Source: Owenia fusiformis
Taxonomy: Eukaryota > Annelida > Polychaeta > Sabellida > Oweniidae
Reading direction: 5' to 3'
Assembly (NCBI GenBank): GCA_903813345.2
Contig: CAIIXF020000010.1
Coordinates: 12,097,181 to 12,161,180 of the forward strand
DNA: 64,000 nt
Each line of letters begins with the position of its first letter. The stretch's first letter is position 1. The notes beneath the pieces are model-generated. The model was given only the letters and a program-made list of their open reading frames with translations. It was not told where the DNA came from and did not search any database. This document shows positions 22,160 to 32,307 of the stretch, one piece after another. A program made the translations under genes and the position numbers.

Positions 22160-23062
22160 GTTCATGCTAGACATGTATTACTGTTCATCTGAGGCAGCTA
22201 TAGTTCACGCCAGACATGTATTACTGTTCATCTGAGGCAGCTATAGTTCATGCTAGACATGTATTACTGTTCATCTGAGGCAGCTATAGTTCATGCCAGA
22301 CATGTATTACTGTTCATCTGAGGCAGCTATAGTTCATGCCAGACATGTATTACTGTTCATCTGAGGCAGCTATAGTTCATGCCAGACATGTATTACTGTT
22401 CATCTGAGGCAGCTATAGTTCATGCTAGACATGTATTACTGTTCATCTGAGGCAGCTATAGTTCATGCCAGACATGTATTACTGTTCATCTGAGGCAGCT
22501 ATAGTTCATGCTAGACATGTATTACTGTTCATCTGAGGCAGCTATAGTTCATGCCAGACATGTATTACTGTTCATCTGAGGCAGCTATAGTTCATGCCAG
22601 ACATGTATTACTGTTCATCTGAGGCAGCTATAGTTCATGCCAGACATGTATTACTGTTCATCTGAGGCAGCTATAGTTCATGCCAGACATGTATTACTGT
22701 TCATCTGAGGCAGCTATAGTTCATGCTAGACATGTATTACTGTTCATCTGAGGCAGCTATAGTTCATGCCAGACATGTATTACTGTTCATCTGAGGCAGC
22801 TATAGTTCATGCCAGACATGTATTACTGTTCATCTGAGGCAGCTATAGTTCATGCCAGACATGTATTACTGTTCATCTGAGGCAGCTATAGTTCATGCCA
22901 GACATGTATTACTGTTCATCTGAGGCAGCTATAGTTCGTGCCAGACATGTATTACTGTTCATCTGAGGCAGCTATAGTTCATGCCAGACATGTATTACTG
23001 TTCATCTGAGGCAGCTATAGTTCATGCCAGACATGTATTACTGTTCATCTGAGGCAGCTATA
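22160..23062 (+). repeat. 43-bp minisatellite, 21 head-to-tail copies
   Basis: Units start GTTCATGCYAGACATG and end GAGGCAGCTATA. 903 bp equals exactly 21 x 43 with no length change. The main variable site is C/T in GCYAGAC. Units 1, 3, 7, 9 and 14 carry T, the rest C. Unit 2 has CACG and unit 19 has CGTG in place of CATG. No spacers and no ORF of note. Confidence 0.97.
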
Positions 23063-24034
23063 TTACTCTGTTGATTAGTCAGTTACTCAATGATGTCTTG
23101 TTCTTTATGAAGAGTGAGTGGGAAAGGTGGGGTAGTATCATGCCCAACTACTCTATGTAATGATAATGTAAGTTTGTGATGCCTCAACATTTGGATTGAA
23201 TTTATTAGGCTGATGCTGCTGTACATTTCTGCAATGGTGCAATATTGGTAAATAAGTTATGGAATTTGATTATTTGCTGATGATATTAATAGCTTGATTA
23301 AAATAATGAGAGATAAAACAGGCTGTGTTGGAAAAATTAAAATGATGTTGTCTTCAACAGGACATATTCAAGGCATAATCAGATCTAAGAAAAGTGACAA
23401 AATTGCAAGCAACATGTACAACTGCCCCAGCAATGTATTCCTTACAATATTCAGAAAGATTTTTGATATGTTAGTACAATCAGTTGGTGAAGTTTTTTTA
23501 GATTCAGAGTATAAAAAAGGAAAAAATTGTTTATAATCTCCCATTTATCAGTTTATGGAAAGATGATACATTACTGTAAAAAATTGCTTTCCTGAAATAA
23601 AGAATGCGACAAGTGGAACACCTCTGGAAGTGGAACACCACCATAAGTGGAACACTTTCTTTAGCCCATGGCTAATTGACTTAAAGTTAACCTTTGTAAG
23701 TGGAACAAAAGGGAACAATTTTGTTGAGATTACCCACTTATGATACTTCCTGTAAGTTAATGAATATTAGAAGATTAACAGAATGAAAAATAAGTGTAAG
23801 TTCTATTTTACTTCTCAATCAGAAGTGGTGACATATTGTTATAGTCTCCAACATTTTGTGGATTGTGTTCAGTGGTTGGTGTCTGTAACAAATGACAGGT
23901 GGTGACATTTTGCATGTTAATGCCTAGTTTCTATTTGTACTCCTCTTCCTCTTACATAAGATGTGATAAAGACAAGGATAGTATTGCCAATGAGTGCTTA
24001 AATATCATTTGTATCTTAAATGTACATGTATATA

Positions 24035-24115
24035 CAGTAGAACCTCCCAAGTGGAACACCTCACAAGTGGAACACTTTTTGTGGTCCCAATAGTCCACTT
24101 ACACAGGTTCTACTG
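24035..24115. mobile_element. 81-bp TA-flanked MITE (pogo/Tc1-like ends)
   Basis: Perfect 11-bp terminal inverted repeats (CAGTAGAACCT / AGGTTCTACTG) flanked by TA on both sides, as left by Tc1/mariner/pogo transposases. Contains AAGTGGAACAC motifs. Related, older AGTGGAACA sequence lies at about 23610-23720. Confidence 0.75.
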
Positions 24116-24469
24116 TAGTTAAAAAAGTACATCTTAAATGTACATGTATGTAGTTAAAAAAGTACAAGGCTCATCTAGTTCTAGGACAAACATGAATGTG
24201 TTTTTTTTAGATTAGGTGACAGCTGTTGATAACTCAAGATATCATGAACATAACATGTGATCTATTATATTGTGACCTTGTATGAATTGATTTTAACAAT
24301 ACAGTATTAACCTAGTTCTTGCATGTTATAATTGTCATAATGAACAATACACATGGTGATAAGTATCCCATTTTGAAGAGCAAAATGGCTGACATGTAAT
24401 TTACCCAGAATGCCTAGAACCTAATCAGATCTTGGCATTAGTCTGCTCTTGCATCTGTAAAAATTTCAA

Positions 24470-24544
24470 GATTTTTGTGGTGCCTGCTCACCCACCCAGA
24501 AGCATTCTCTTCTTCTGGGTGGGTGAGTGGGCACCACAAATATC
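24470..24544. repeat. Near-perfect 33-bp-stem hairpin, 9-nt loop
   Basis: Arms 24470-24502 and 24512-24544 pair with three mismatches (core CTCACCCACCCAGAAG). It could be a minimal foldback element or a microRNA-like precursor; sequence alone does not decide. Confidence 0.85.
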
Positions 24545-26243
24545 TTGTGGCACAAGACAACGACAAGCAGTTTTTCAAAGGGCGATAATAGTAACCTGCT
24601 GAAAGATAATGCTTTCCATCTTAGGATCATTTCTACTTTCAAGAGTTGGCTTCTTCTACAATTGTTCAATAAAGTAAAATGAATGTATCAAATTACTGTT
24701 ATGGATTCAGTTGTTCACCCCAATATTACACGTTCAGAATTTATCCATTGTAATATTTGATTTGATACCAAGTTTCAAGACCCCCCCCCCCCCTCCCCCC
24801 CCCCCATCCATCTCCTTTTTATAAAGGATTAGGTTTTAGGTGATGGGAGGTCATATCAGCTTGAAGCAAAACTACTCCAATTTAGTGACTTTGTCAACTG
24901 TTATCAGAATTTCTAGGAATTCCCTGGAAAAATAGTCTTATTTTGGGTAATATAATGTGATGCAGGGGCCATTTACAGAAACCTTGGAAAGATGAAAATT
25001 TCCAAAATACACTGTTCTCTCACTATGACATCACTAGATGTATATCTGTTTACCATTGTCATCACTAGATGTATATCTGTTTACCATTGTCTTTAAGTAA
25101 TTTCTATTAATGACCCTCATTCTCAAGGAGTGCTTGTATAGACCCTTTCGAAAATCATTTGATATGGATTCAGCGAGTCTAGACAATGTAGAGAATTGGT
25201 AGATGTTAGGGAAATGGTTCAATATTTTCAAATACATAACCAAAGTCTAGTCAGGAGATTTATTAATCCCTAATGCAGCTACTTCTAACAAATAATGGTT
25301 TTCCAAATTGAACATATATTTCACCTAAAGATGTCATGTTAACATTAACCTTGCAGTAATTATTTGTTGCTATAAAGAGGCCCAGAATTCCTTGATGAAC
25401 CTATCTTCATGTAGAGATGAAATTGAAGATCTATGAATTATGGGATAGTTCTTCCTCTTTTGCTGTTTTTATTTCAGTGTTTCTTTATAATGTTCTAGTA
25501 TTTGAATAGTAGTCTTGTTACACTTGTATGAAGTCTCTGTTCACCTCTCTTCCTTTTGCTGAAACTGGATGGGAGGAGGGCTTGATGCAAGACTAGGTCA
25601 AGGGATTTGCTTTCTATTAGAGGCATTGCAGACTACAAAATTAAATATGGTAATGCATTTCTATATATAGGTTAATTTGTGGAAGAAATGTTGCAGTGAA
25701 GCAATTACTCCAAGAGAGGTGTTTATTAATTTCTAGTGGTTAGATTTGTTGTCCGAATCTATGTCCAGCAACAGATTGATTTGAATGGAGTGAAGAAAAA
25801 AATTGTTCATGTAAAACCATTTTTGTATTCAATGCAAGTAATATTTATTATTCTGTCCAGGGTCTGGACTAATTACACGAACATTATATGTACATCTTTG
25901 TTTATTGAAAATATATACAAGCTCATACATTATTGATTGTATCGAAAATCATGTTTTTCTGTTTTTATTTTTTCCCCTACATACTATTATAATGTCAAGT
26001 AATGGTGGTGAAAAAGTGGCAGCAAAGAATAAAGGATTGGTATTGATATGGCGAACTGAATTCAACATACACATAATTGAAAACATTCTGTAAAAAACAC
26101 TGTCCTTTATGTAATGGCCACTGATTGACAACAATTAACGTAATGCAAAAATTATTTATATATATTTTATATTACTGTTTTTGTGAAAATTTTTTGTTTT
26201 TTAGTGTAATTGTTTTTTTGTTCCTTTCTACCAATTCTTGAGA

Positions 26244-26530
26244 ATGAAATGAAACATCTCTATCCCAACCACATTGGAACAAAACACAACGTGTTTGGGT
26301 CTCTCAATATTGTAATTGTACAAAGGAAAGTTTGGTTCATTTAACAAAAAGTATTCAAAAAAAAAATCGATAAAAATTAAACTAAACCTTTTATTTCATT
26401 TACAAGATACTTTTTTTAAATGAACCAAACTTTCCTTTGTGCAATTACAATATTGAGAGACCTAAACACAAAGTGCAGGCCTATATGTCATTATGTTCCA
26501 ATGAGGTTGGGATAGATGTTCCATTTCATT
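26244..26530. mobile_element. Foldback MITE, about 287 bp
   Basis: Left arm, read from AATGAAACATCTCTATCCCA to TTGGTTCATTTA, is repeated inverted to the right (TAAATGAACCAAACTTTCC to GGGATAGATGTTCCATTTCA). Arms are about 100 bp with an AT-rich centre. Superfamily not assigned. Confidence 0.8.
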
Positions 26531-26864
26531 CCAAACATATGATACCTAGAACAAAAGAAGCGTCTGATGTGTTTTCTAAAACAGTATATTTTTAAAAAAA
26601 ATTAAATTGTTACCATTCAAAAGAAATTCATTAAATTGATGATGTGTTAAATTTTCAGAATTTTTTGACTTGAATGAAATCTGATTTTCAGTATGTCTTA
26701 TTATATCCTTCTCAAATCTATTAAATGGTATAAATTAAGGATGATGCATCTCCATGATTAAGGCATTAGAAGGGAAAGAGAGTTAAACTGTGATATCTTA
26801 CCAAACATAGAGGTTCATGAAGACTTAAGATGCAGAAATTTCTAATGTCATTAATTTTTGACAG

Positions 26865-27130
26865 ATAACGTTGGATGATTTTGTAAAAATGGTCAATTTG
26901 AAGCAAGTTGAAAAGACCGTGTTGACCTTTAGAAGGTCAATAACGGTCAAATGTTAAATCAGATTTGAACTAATGATAACTTGTAGATGATTTTGAAAAA
27001 AAAGATTTGGTCAATTTGAAGCAAGTTGAAAAAATACCTTTTTGACCTTGAAAGGATGCTGATGGTCAAATCTGAAATATAAAGTCAGATTTGAACCTCT
27101 GAAAACTTGTAGATGATTTTGAAAAAAACT
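26865..27130 (-). repeat. Inverted copy of the BTBD intron-3 tandem array, about 2 units
   Basis: Reverse-complement versions of the same motifs (GGTCAATTTGAAGCAAGTTG, GTCAGATTTGAAC, AACTTGTAGATGATTTTG) appear twice. Confidence 0.85.
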
Positions 27131-27249
27131 GAAGTCAGTCTAAACAGTATTTGTTAAGTTCTTGGAAGTTTTAAGAATTTGTTACAGAATTTGCCAACCG
27201 CTGATCGCAAACTGCCAACCGCCGTCATAAAAAGTGGAGACCATAACAA

Positions 27250-27277
27250 TATGTCACCACTTTTTGGTGGTGACATA
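27250..27277. repeat. Perfect 11-bp hairpin
   Basis: TATGTCACCAC, six-base loop, GTGGTGACATA. A related GTGGTGACATATTGTTAT phrase occurs inverted at about 23826. Confidence 0.85.
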
Positions 27278-27467
27278 AAAATGATGCATAATGAATACAT
27301 TCTTATAAAAATCTTTAGTTGACCTCAAATACAGTATATTTTTAGAAAATAGACAAGATGAGGAATGATATTGAGCCAAAAATATTCTAAAATTGTTTTG
27401 TCAATAGTTGTTAGTAGTATCTTGGTAAATCTAATTCTGTCTTTATGTCAATTGCAAAGTTCTATTA

Positions 27468-28544
27468 TCAAGTTGCAATATCACTTTTAGAAATGTCTGC
27501 TTTAGCTTTGGATTTCCCAAATGTATGGTCTTTAAGCTCCTTCTCCCAGCGCTGTCTGTACATTGTATAAAGCCTCATAGCTGCTTGTGCGTCTTGAACC
27601 GAACTATGTTCCCCCTCCTGCACTTTGACATTGAGGACCTGTTCAGAGAGTTTCTTGAGTGAAGGGTTCCTCCCACTGAATAGTTTTCTGAATGGTTTAT
27701 ACTTGAGGGTATCACGGATCTTCTTTCTAGGGTGTGAGAGATATAGCACCTGTAGATCATTATGTAAGGCATGTCCAACAAGAATTCTACCCTCAAGAAT
27801 TGCACTCACTTCCTTCTGTACTTGCTCAAATGGTAACCCTTTTTCCAGACATTCTGGAGTGATACCACTAACATGTGTTCTATAGTCTGTGATAGGTTCC
27901 CTAGATTTAACATATTCGTCATAAAGACACTGGCCAAACTGGTTAACAATTGAGACCCTAGCTAGAACGCTGTCCTTCCCATTTTCTCCAACACCAACCA
28001 TCTCACAATCCATAGCGACACACTTTGTGTTCCCTTTGAATGAATCCTGCTTCACCAAAGGGTCATTGTTATTTGCATGCTTTCTATCATCAGTTGCCTT
28101 TTCTTTCGTTTTTAGGGTATCGATATAGATGTCATCGACATCATCAAACCAGATAGTTGGCTCTTTTTTTTCTTTTTGCGGATTGTCCCGGACATTTGAA
28201 GCCTTGTGTTGATGACGTTTTATAACTTTAGGTGTTTTTGGTTTCTCTTTCTCCATTGTCTGCATCATCTTTTTCCAGTTTGAGGAGCACTGTTCGGGAT
28301 TCTTTATTAAGTTAGCTGGTGAAGGATGACCACCAACTTCCTTGGATTTTAATTTCCTTTTCTTCTTAAAAGTCAATTCTTTCTTAAGCGTCATTTTCTT
28401 TTCAAGTTTTGATTTCAATGCTTCACTTGGCTTGCGAGACTGTCTTTGAATTTCACCAACATTTTTCGAAGCTCGTTTCGTCTTTTTATGGATATTTTTC
28501 TTGCTCTTGTGCTTTTTATGTAGGTTGACAATATTTTTCTCCAT
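27468..28544 (-). CDS. REXO4: RNA exonuclease 4 (REXO4 / XPMC2 family), single uninterrupted exon
   Basis: 358 residues. The first about 170 are Lys-rich (nucleolar-type basic tail). The DEDDh exonuclease domain follows: ExoI VAMDCEMVG (D179, E181), ExoII GHALHNDLQVL (D263) and ExoIII EHSSVQDAQAAM (H313, D318). All five catalytic residues are present. Conserved REXO4 phrases include YDEYVKSREPITDYRT and SGITPE. Family knowledge: REXO4-type 3'-5' exonucleases are nucleolar and linked to pre-rRNA processing. Human REXO4 is 422 residues and encoded in several exons, while here no intron interrupts the frame. The start is the first ATG of the frame; its upstream flank carries paired ETS-like sites. 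Intact frame and promoter motifs argue for a live gene rather than a dead retrocopy. Confidence 0.93.
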   Translation of the reverse strand: MEKNIVNLHKKHKSKKNIHKKTKRASKNVGEIQRQSRKPSEALKSKLEKKMTLKKELTFKKKRKLKSKEVGGHPSPANLIKNPEQCSSNWKKMMQTMEKEKPKTPKVIKRHQHKASNVRDNPQKEKKEPTIWFDDVDDIYIDTLKTKEKATDDRKHANNNDPLVKQDSFKGNTKCVAMDCEMVGVGENGKDSVLARVSIVNQFGQCLYDEYVKSREPITDYRTHVSGITPECLEKGLPFEQVQKEVSAILEGRILVGHALHNDLQVLYLSHPRKKIRDTLKYKPFRKLFSGRNPSLKKLSEQVLNVKVQEGEHSSVQDAQAAMRLYTMYRQRWEKELKDHTFGKSKAKADISKSDIAT

Positions 28545-28639
28545 TTTTAGTACCCTATCAACTCTAATCTTTCAATATAACTTCTCTCTGAGTGCTTAAA
28601 TTCTTCAAAATGTTTGAGCTTATCATTAATATTATTCAC

Positions 28640-28672
28640 GTTTACCGGAAGTGAGGATCCGGAAGTAGATCA
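28640..28672 (-). promoter_or_regulatory. Paired ETS-like sites upstream of REXO4
   Basis: ACCGGAAGTG and TCCGGAAGTA lie 15 bp apart, about 100 bp upstream of the REXO4 ATG. CCGGAAGT is the core ETS/GABP site typical of TATA-less housekeeping promoters. Role inferred from motif and position. Confidence 0.5.
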
Positions 28673-28895
28673 ACGAAATCCAAAATAAGAACTAAAGTGT
28701 GAAACGGATCGGATCGGCAATAAAAATATGCTGAATTGCTGATCCCTTGCAGGGGGATCTAGGAAAACCAACAAGTCAAGTTACTTTCTAAAAACACAAT
28801 TTTGTTACATTAATTTTCAAATATTGTGTTTTCCTACGGACCGCATAGCCGTAGGGACCGGAGGGGGTGGGGGAGGGGTTTCAATGGGTTCGGAC

Positions 28896-29266
28896 ATGGG
28901 CTTTCAACTAGAAGGGTATGCAACTCTATGTAATAACATGAGACCTTCAAAATGAGTAATGACATGCTTCCCTTTTATGGCAATATTTCAAAAAGTATTT
29001 GATACATGTATATGTTTTAGTATTATTTTGAATAAAAATCAATTTTTAATATGATTTAAGCATAAAATATATTCAATATCATATAAAAGTAAACAAAAGA
29101 GACCAATAAGAATTTTATTTTATTTTTGAGTTATTTCTTTTAATCATCAATAAAAGGTACAAAATAAGATTTTCTTGGAATGTGTACATTCTCCAATTTT
29201 GAAAACCCATGGCAATGTTTATGTATGAGTATGGGAAGTTGCCTACCCTTCTAGTTGAAAGCCCAC
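28896..29266. mobile_element. 371-bp MITE with 9-bp target duplication (Mutator-like)
   Basis: Termini carry an inverted repeat of about 30 bp (GGGCTTTCAACTAGAAGGG core) with two mismatches. The element is flanked by perfect 9-bp direct repeats GGTTCGGAC at 28887-28895 and 29267-29275. A 9-bp duplication is typical of Mutator-like elements; the superfamily call is inference. No transposase ORF. Confidence 0.72.
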
Positions 29267-29383
29267 GGTTCGGACGAACACCCGGTCTTGATTTATCCCC
29301 AATAATATTTGTGGAAAAATCCATTGCAATAACCAGAAACATACATTCAATTTATATGATCAGTAGATAAAAAATAATAAAGT

Positions 29384-30345
29384 TACACTCGTCTCTCCGA
29401 AAAGTTTGGCAACCTTAGACACGGGTGAGATCGTTTAATTTGGGGAAAACCACGCCGGGAGCATCATGACATTATGCAAAGAAGAAATATCAATTATTTC
29501 GTACTACAATTTATTTTCCAACTTAAAAGCTGCTCCATCTCCGGTGAAAACCAACTGTCTAAATACTGATGAAAACACATTTTCTTTCAAATTTTTGCGG
29601 CTCCGTTTTGTTTTACTCAAAAAAAATTCTTGCTAAGTCCCCGGGGCTGATATGTCCCCAATAAGCTTAGCAAATATCAAATAATAGAAACATTTTGAAA
29701 TGAGTTATTATTTAAAGCATATGTATCATTTATAAACACAAGTATTTGATCGAATGGGTATTTATCCATCACTTTAAGTTTTCAAGGAAAAATAAATCCA
29801 ATTGCGAAAAAACGTTTTTTTTCAAATGCACGTTCATCTCGCAAGTTTGAAGTGTTATTGTTTCAGATCATGTTGATATCATTAATTATATACTGTATGT
29901 TTAGCAAATGAATGGATTAAGGGAGTACAATATGCATTGGTTCCTGATAATCACTTTTTATTTTCTAAAAAACTGACCCACTGATAATCGCCAACGGATT
30001 ATCGAGATTTTTAAACTTCAAAGACCCAACTACAGATGGCCTGCGGTTGAATCTAATCTTCTAATAAAATGTAGAGCCCATTGGTTTACATGGGAATGAC
30101 GATTTTAAAAAATTCATCAAATTTATCATCAATTTTCGACCTATTGAAATCGGGGGAAAAATTGGGAAATTTTGGAGGCATTGGGAATGTAGTCAAGTTA
30201 ATTTCCATCAATATTATAAGTATTTTCCTCGCAGGTCATTTAAATAAAAATTCAAAAATAAAGAGGCTTTAACACGTATAGTATATATAGTAGTTCAATG
30301 AGGGAGCTAAGGTTGCCAAACATTTGGAGGGGAGTGTATTTGCCA
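29384..30345. mobile_element. Candidate inverted-repeat-bounded element, GGTTGCCAAAC family
   Basis: The left end (CGAAAAGTTTGGCAACCTTAG, from about 29397) is the inverse of the right end (CTAAGGTTGCCAAAC then GGAGGGGAG at about 30308-30340). A further diverged forward copy is at about 31026-31056, and a short inverted pair is at 63688-63862. No coding content recognised between the ends. Confidence 0.5.
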
Positions 30346-32307
30346 GTTTCAAATCGTGTGTCCAAAAGAGTATTTGACAGCATTCTTTAAGAAAATATTA
30401 AAATACTTATTTCTCAAAAACAAATTCAAGTTTATAATGGTTCACAAATTCACCTAAAATGTTTTCATTTCTCAAAACGTTCATGATTCTCGTCATCAGT
30501 AATAAAAACAGCGGAACGGACAATGGAATGTTTTCAAAGTTATTAATTACAGATTGTTTTTTATTTTCAATTTAAAGAAAGAACTGTTTTCAGCACTAGG
30601 TGTTTTTTGTTGCAAGGCATTGACATTTAAATTTTGAAATGTTTAATGTTAGAGCTTACGGAGCACATGAGGTCGAGCACTCCTCTATTACAAAATAAAA
30701 ATCTTTTGATTCAGAATCTTTTCAAAAAAATCATCTAATCTCAGTATTAAAGTGTGGGAATTGCATGTTTCAGAATATGATATATCTTTGAATGAACTCT
30801 AAAGAATAAATTAGGAATGAGGACTCAAAATAAAATAGCTCGTTAAAAAATATGTTCCTTAAAGAGATGTTAGAATTTGCCTTTAACAAAAGTTAGCTCA
30901 ATGTATGCTAATCCTTGATTTGGATTTCATTAAACAAATGTTATATTAAAATGTATGATTTTACCCCAAGATTTCAATATCTTTTCAGTAAAAGAATCAC
31001 TAAAAACACTCAATGGGGATGTTACGGTTGCCATACTTTTGGAAGGGTGTAAATTGCATGTATGACAAATACAAAAATGTTTTTATTACTGTGAGATACA
31101 CCGATGAAGGGGGAGATTTGTGGATAACATAAAAAATAGAACCCCTGGTCACCAAATTCTGGCTACGCCATTGCCCCCCTCCATCCAATATTAATTTATT
31201 TCGATTATTTTTTATATATAACGCATGGAAACTAACTTTAAAAATGTCATTAGTGTTGTGATAATAACGTCCCTTATACCTATTTATTACAGGTCGTGTA
31301 GACCATTGTTGCCTGATTTATAGCAAAAACATTGACTTTTGCACGATGGTGATGATGCACCTTTTTCAATAGATCTCAAATCTCCGAAGCGTTTCAGTTC
31401 AAAAAAATACTAGAAGACCTAACATATTTTGCTATGCTCTGCGCCTATTCATTTGGCAATTCAGTTGTTTTTCTCTTGAAAAAATAAATCTTCCTAATTT
31501 GTTGAGTTTTCTTGCAGAAATCGCCTACTCCAAGCCCTCCTCCATCACTTTTGTACGATCACCGGGTGTGATATGGAAATGCCTAAAACTGTGAAATAAC
31601 TATGTATGTGTGGGTGTGGGTCACGGAAGAATGAATTAAAAAAAAAAAATTAGCACATAATCATTGCTGCCATTTTGAAAGTGGATTCATAAGATAACTA
31701 TACGCTTACTTAATACTCCATAGTTTTAACACTGAAAACAATTGCCAGGTTGATGTACAGTATTACATGACATGTTGAATGTCAGACGTTTTTGGATTAT
31801 ATCCTGCTCTGGACTGTGATGTCGCATTCAATCATGAAACGCTCATCACCAGACACCGCAAAACAAACATTGTCCTCTTTGTGACAAGAGGAAAAATGTT
31901 TAACAATATGTTCTGACTTATGGCAAAATAAAGATACATTTCTGGCACTTTTTATTCATCTTTAAATTTTTAGAAAAACAATTAATTCACAAAAATACAT
32001 TTGAATAATATACTAGAAAACGTATCTATAGATCTACAATTCTACATTATAGCACAATGACACGCAGTATAAATAACAGTTAACTGGGGGGGGGATGTTG
32101 CATATCAATGTCAAAAGAAGTAGATATGAAATTAACACGCGCCCTGTACATCAATGGATTGACTTAAAAGTATCCTGTATTGCCTTCAATCTTTACTTAA
32201 CTGCGCCCACTATTCTCTATCTTTGCCTATACGGGGTTTTTGCTAACAATATTCTAGAAACTGATTGATTCAAATATCTGGTAGAACACTAGGAAAAAAA
32301 CGTAGTT

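Larger units (their letters stand above)
21449..27467. other. BTBD-REXO4 intergenic region, repeat-rich
   Basis: The BTBD 3' UTR must start here; one candidate AATAAA is at about 23597. The region otherwise holds two short duplications, the 43-bp minisatellite, a TA-flanked MITE, a long hairpin, a C-rich tract (24781-24805, C13-T-C11), a foldback element and an inverted copy of the intron 3 array. No coding gene recognised; the ORF at 23294-23536 has no identifiable content. Confidence 0.6.

Noticed and set aside
22160-23062. CRISPR-like array
   Set aside because: Units are directly adjacent with no unique spacers, in animal DNA; it is a minisatellite.
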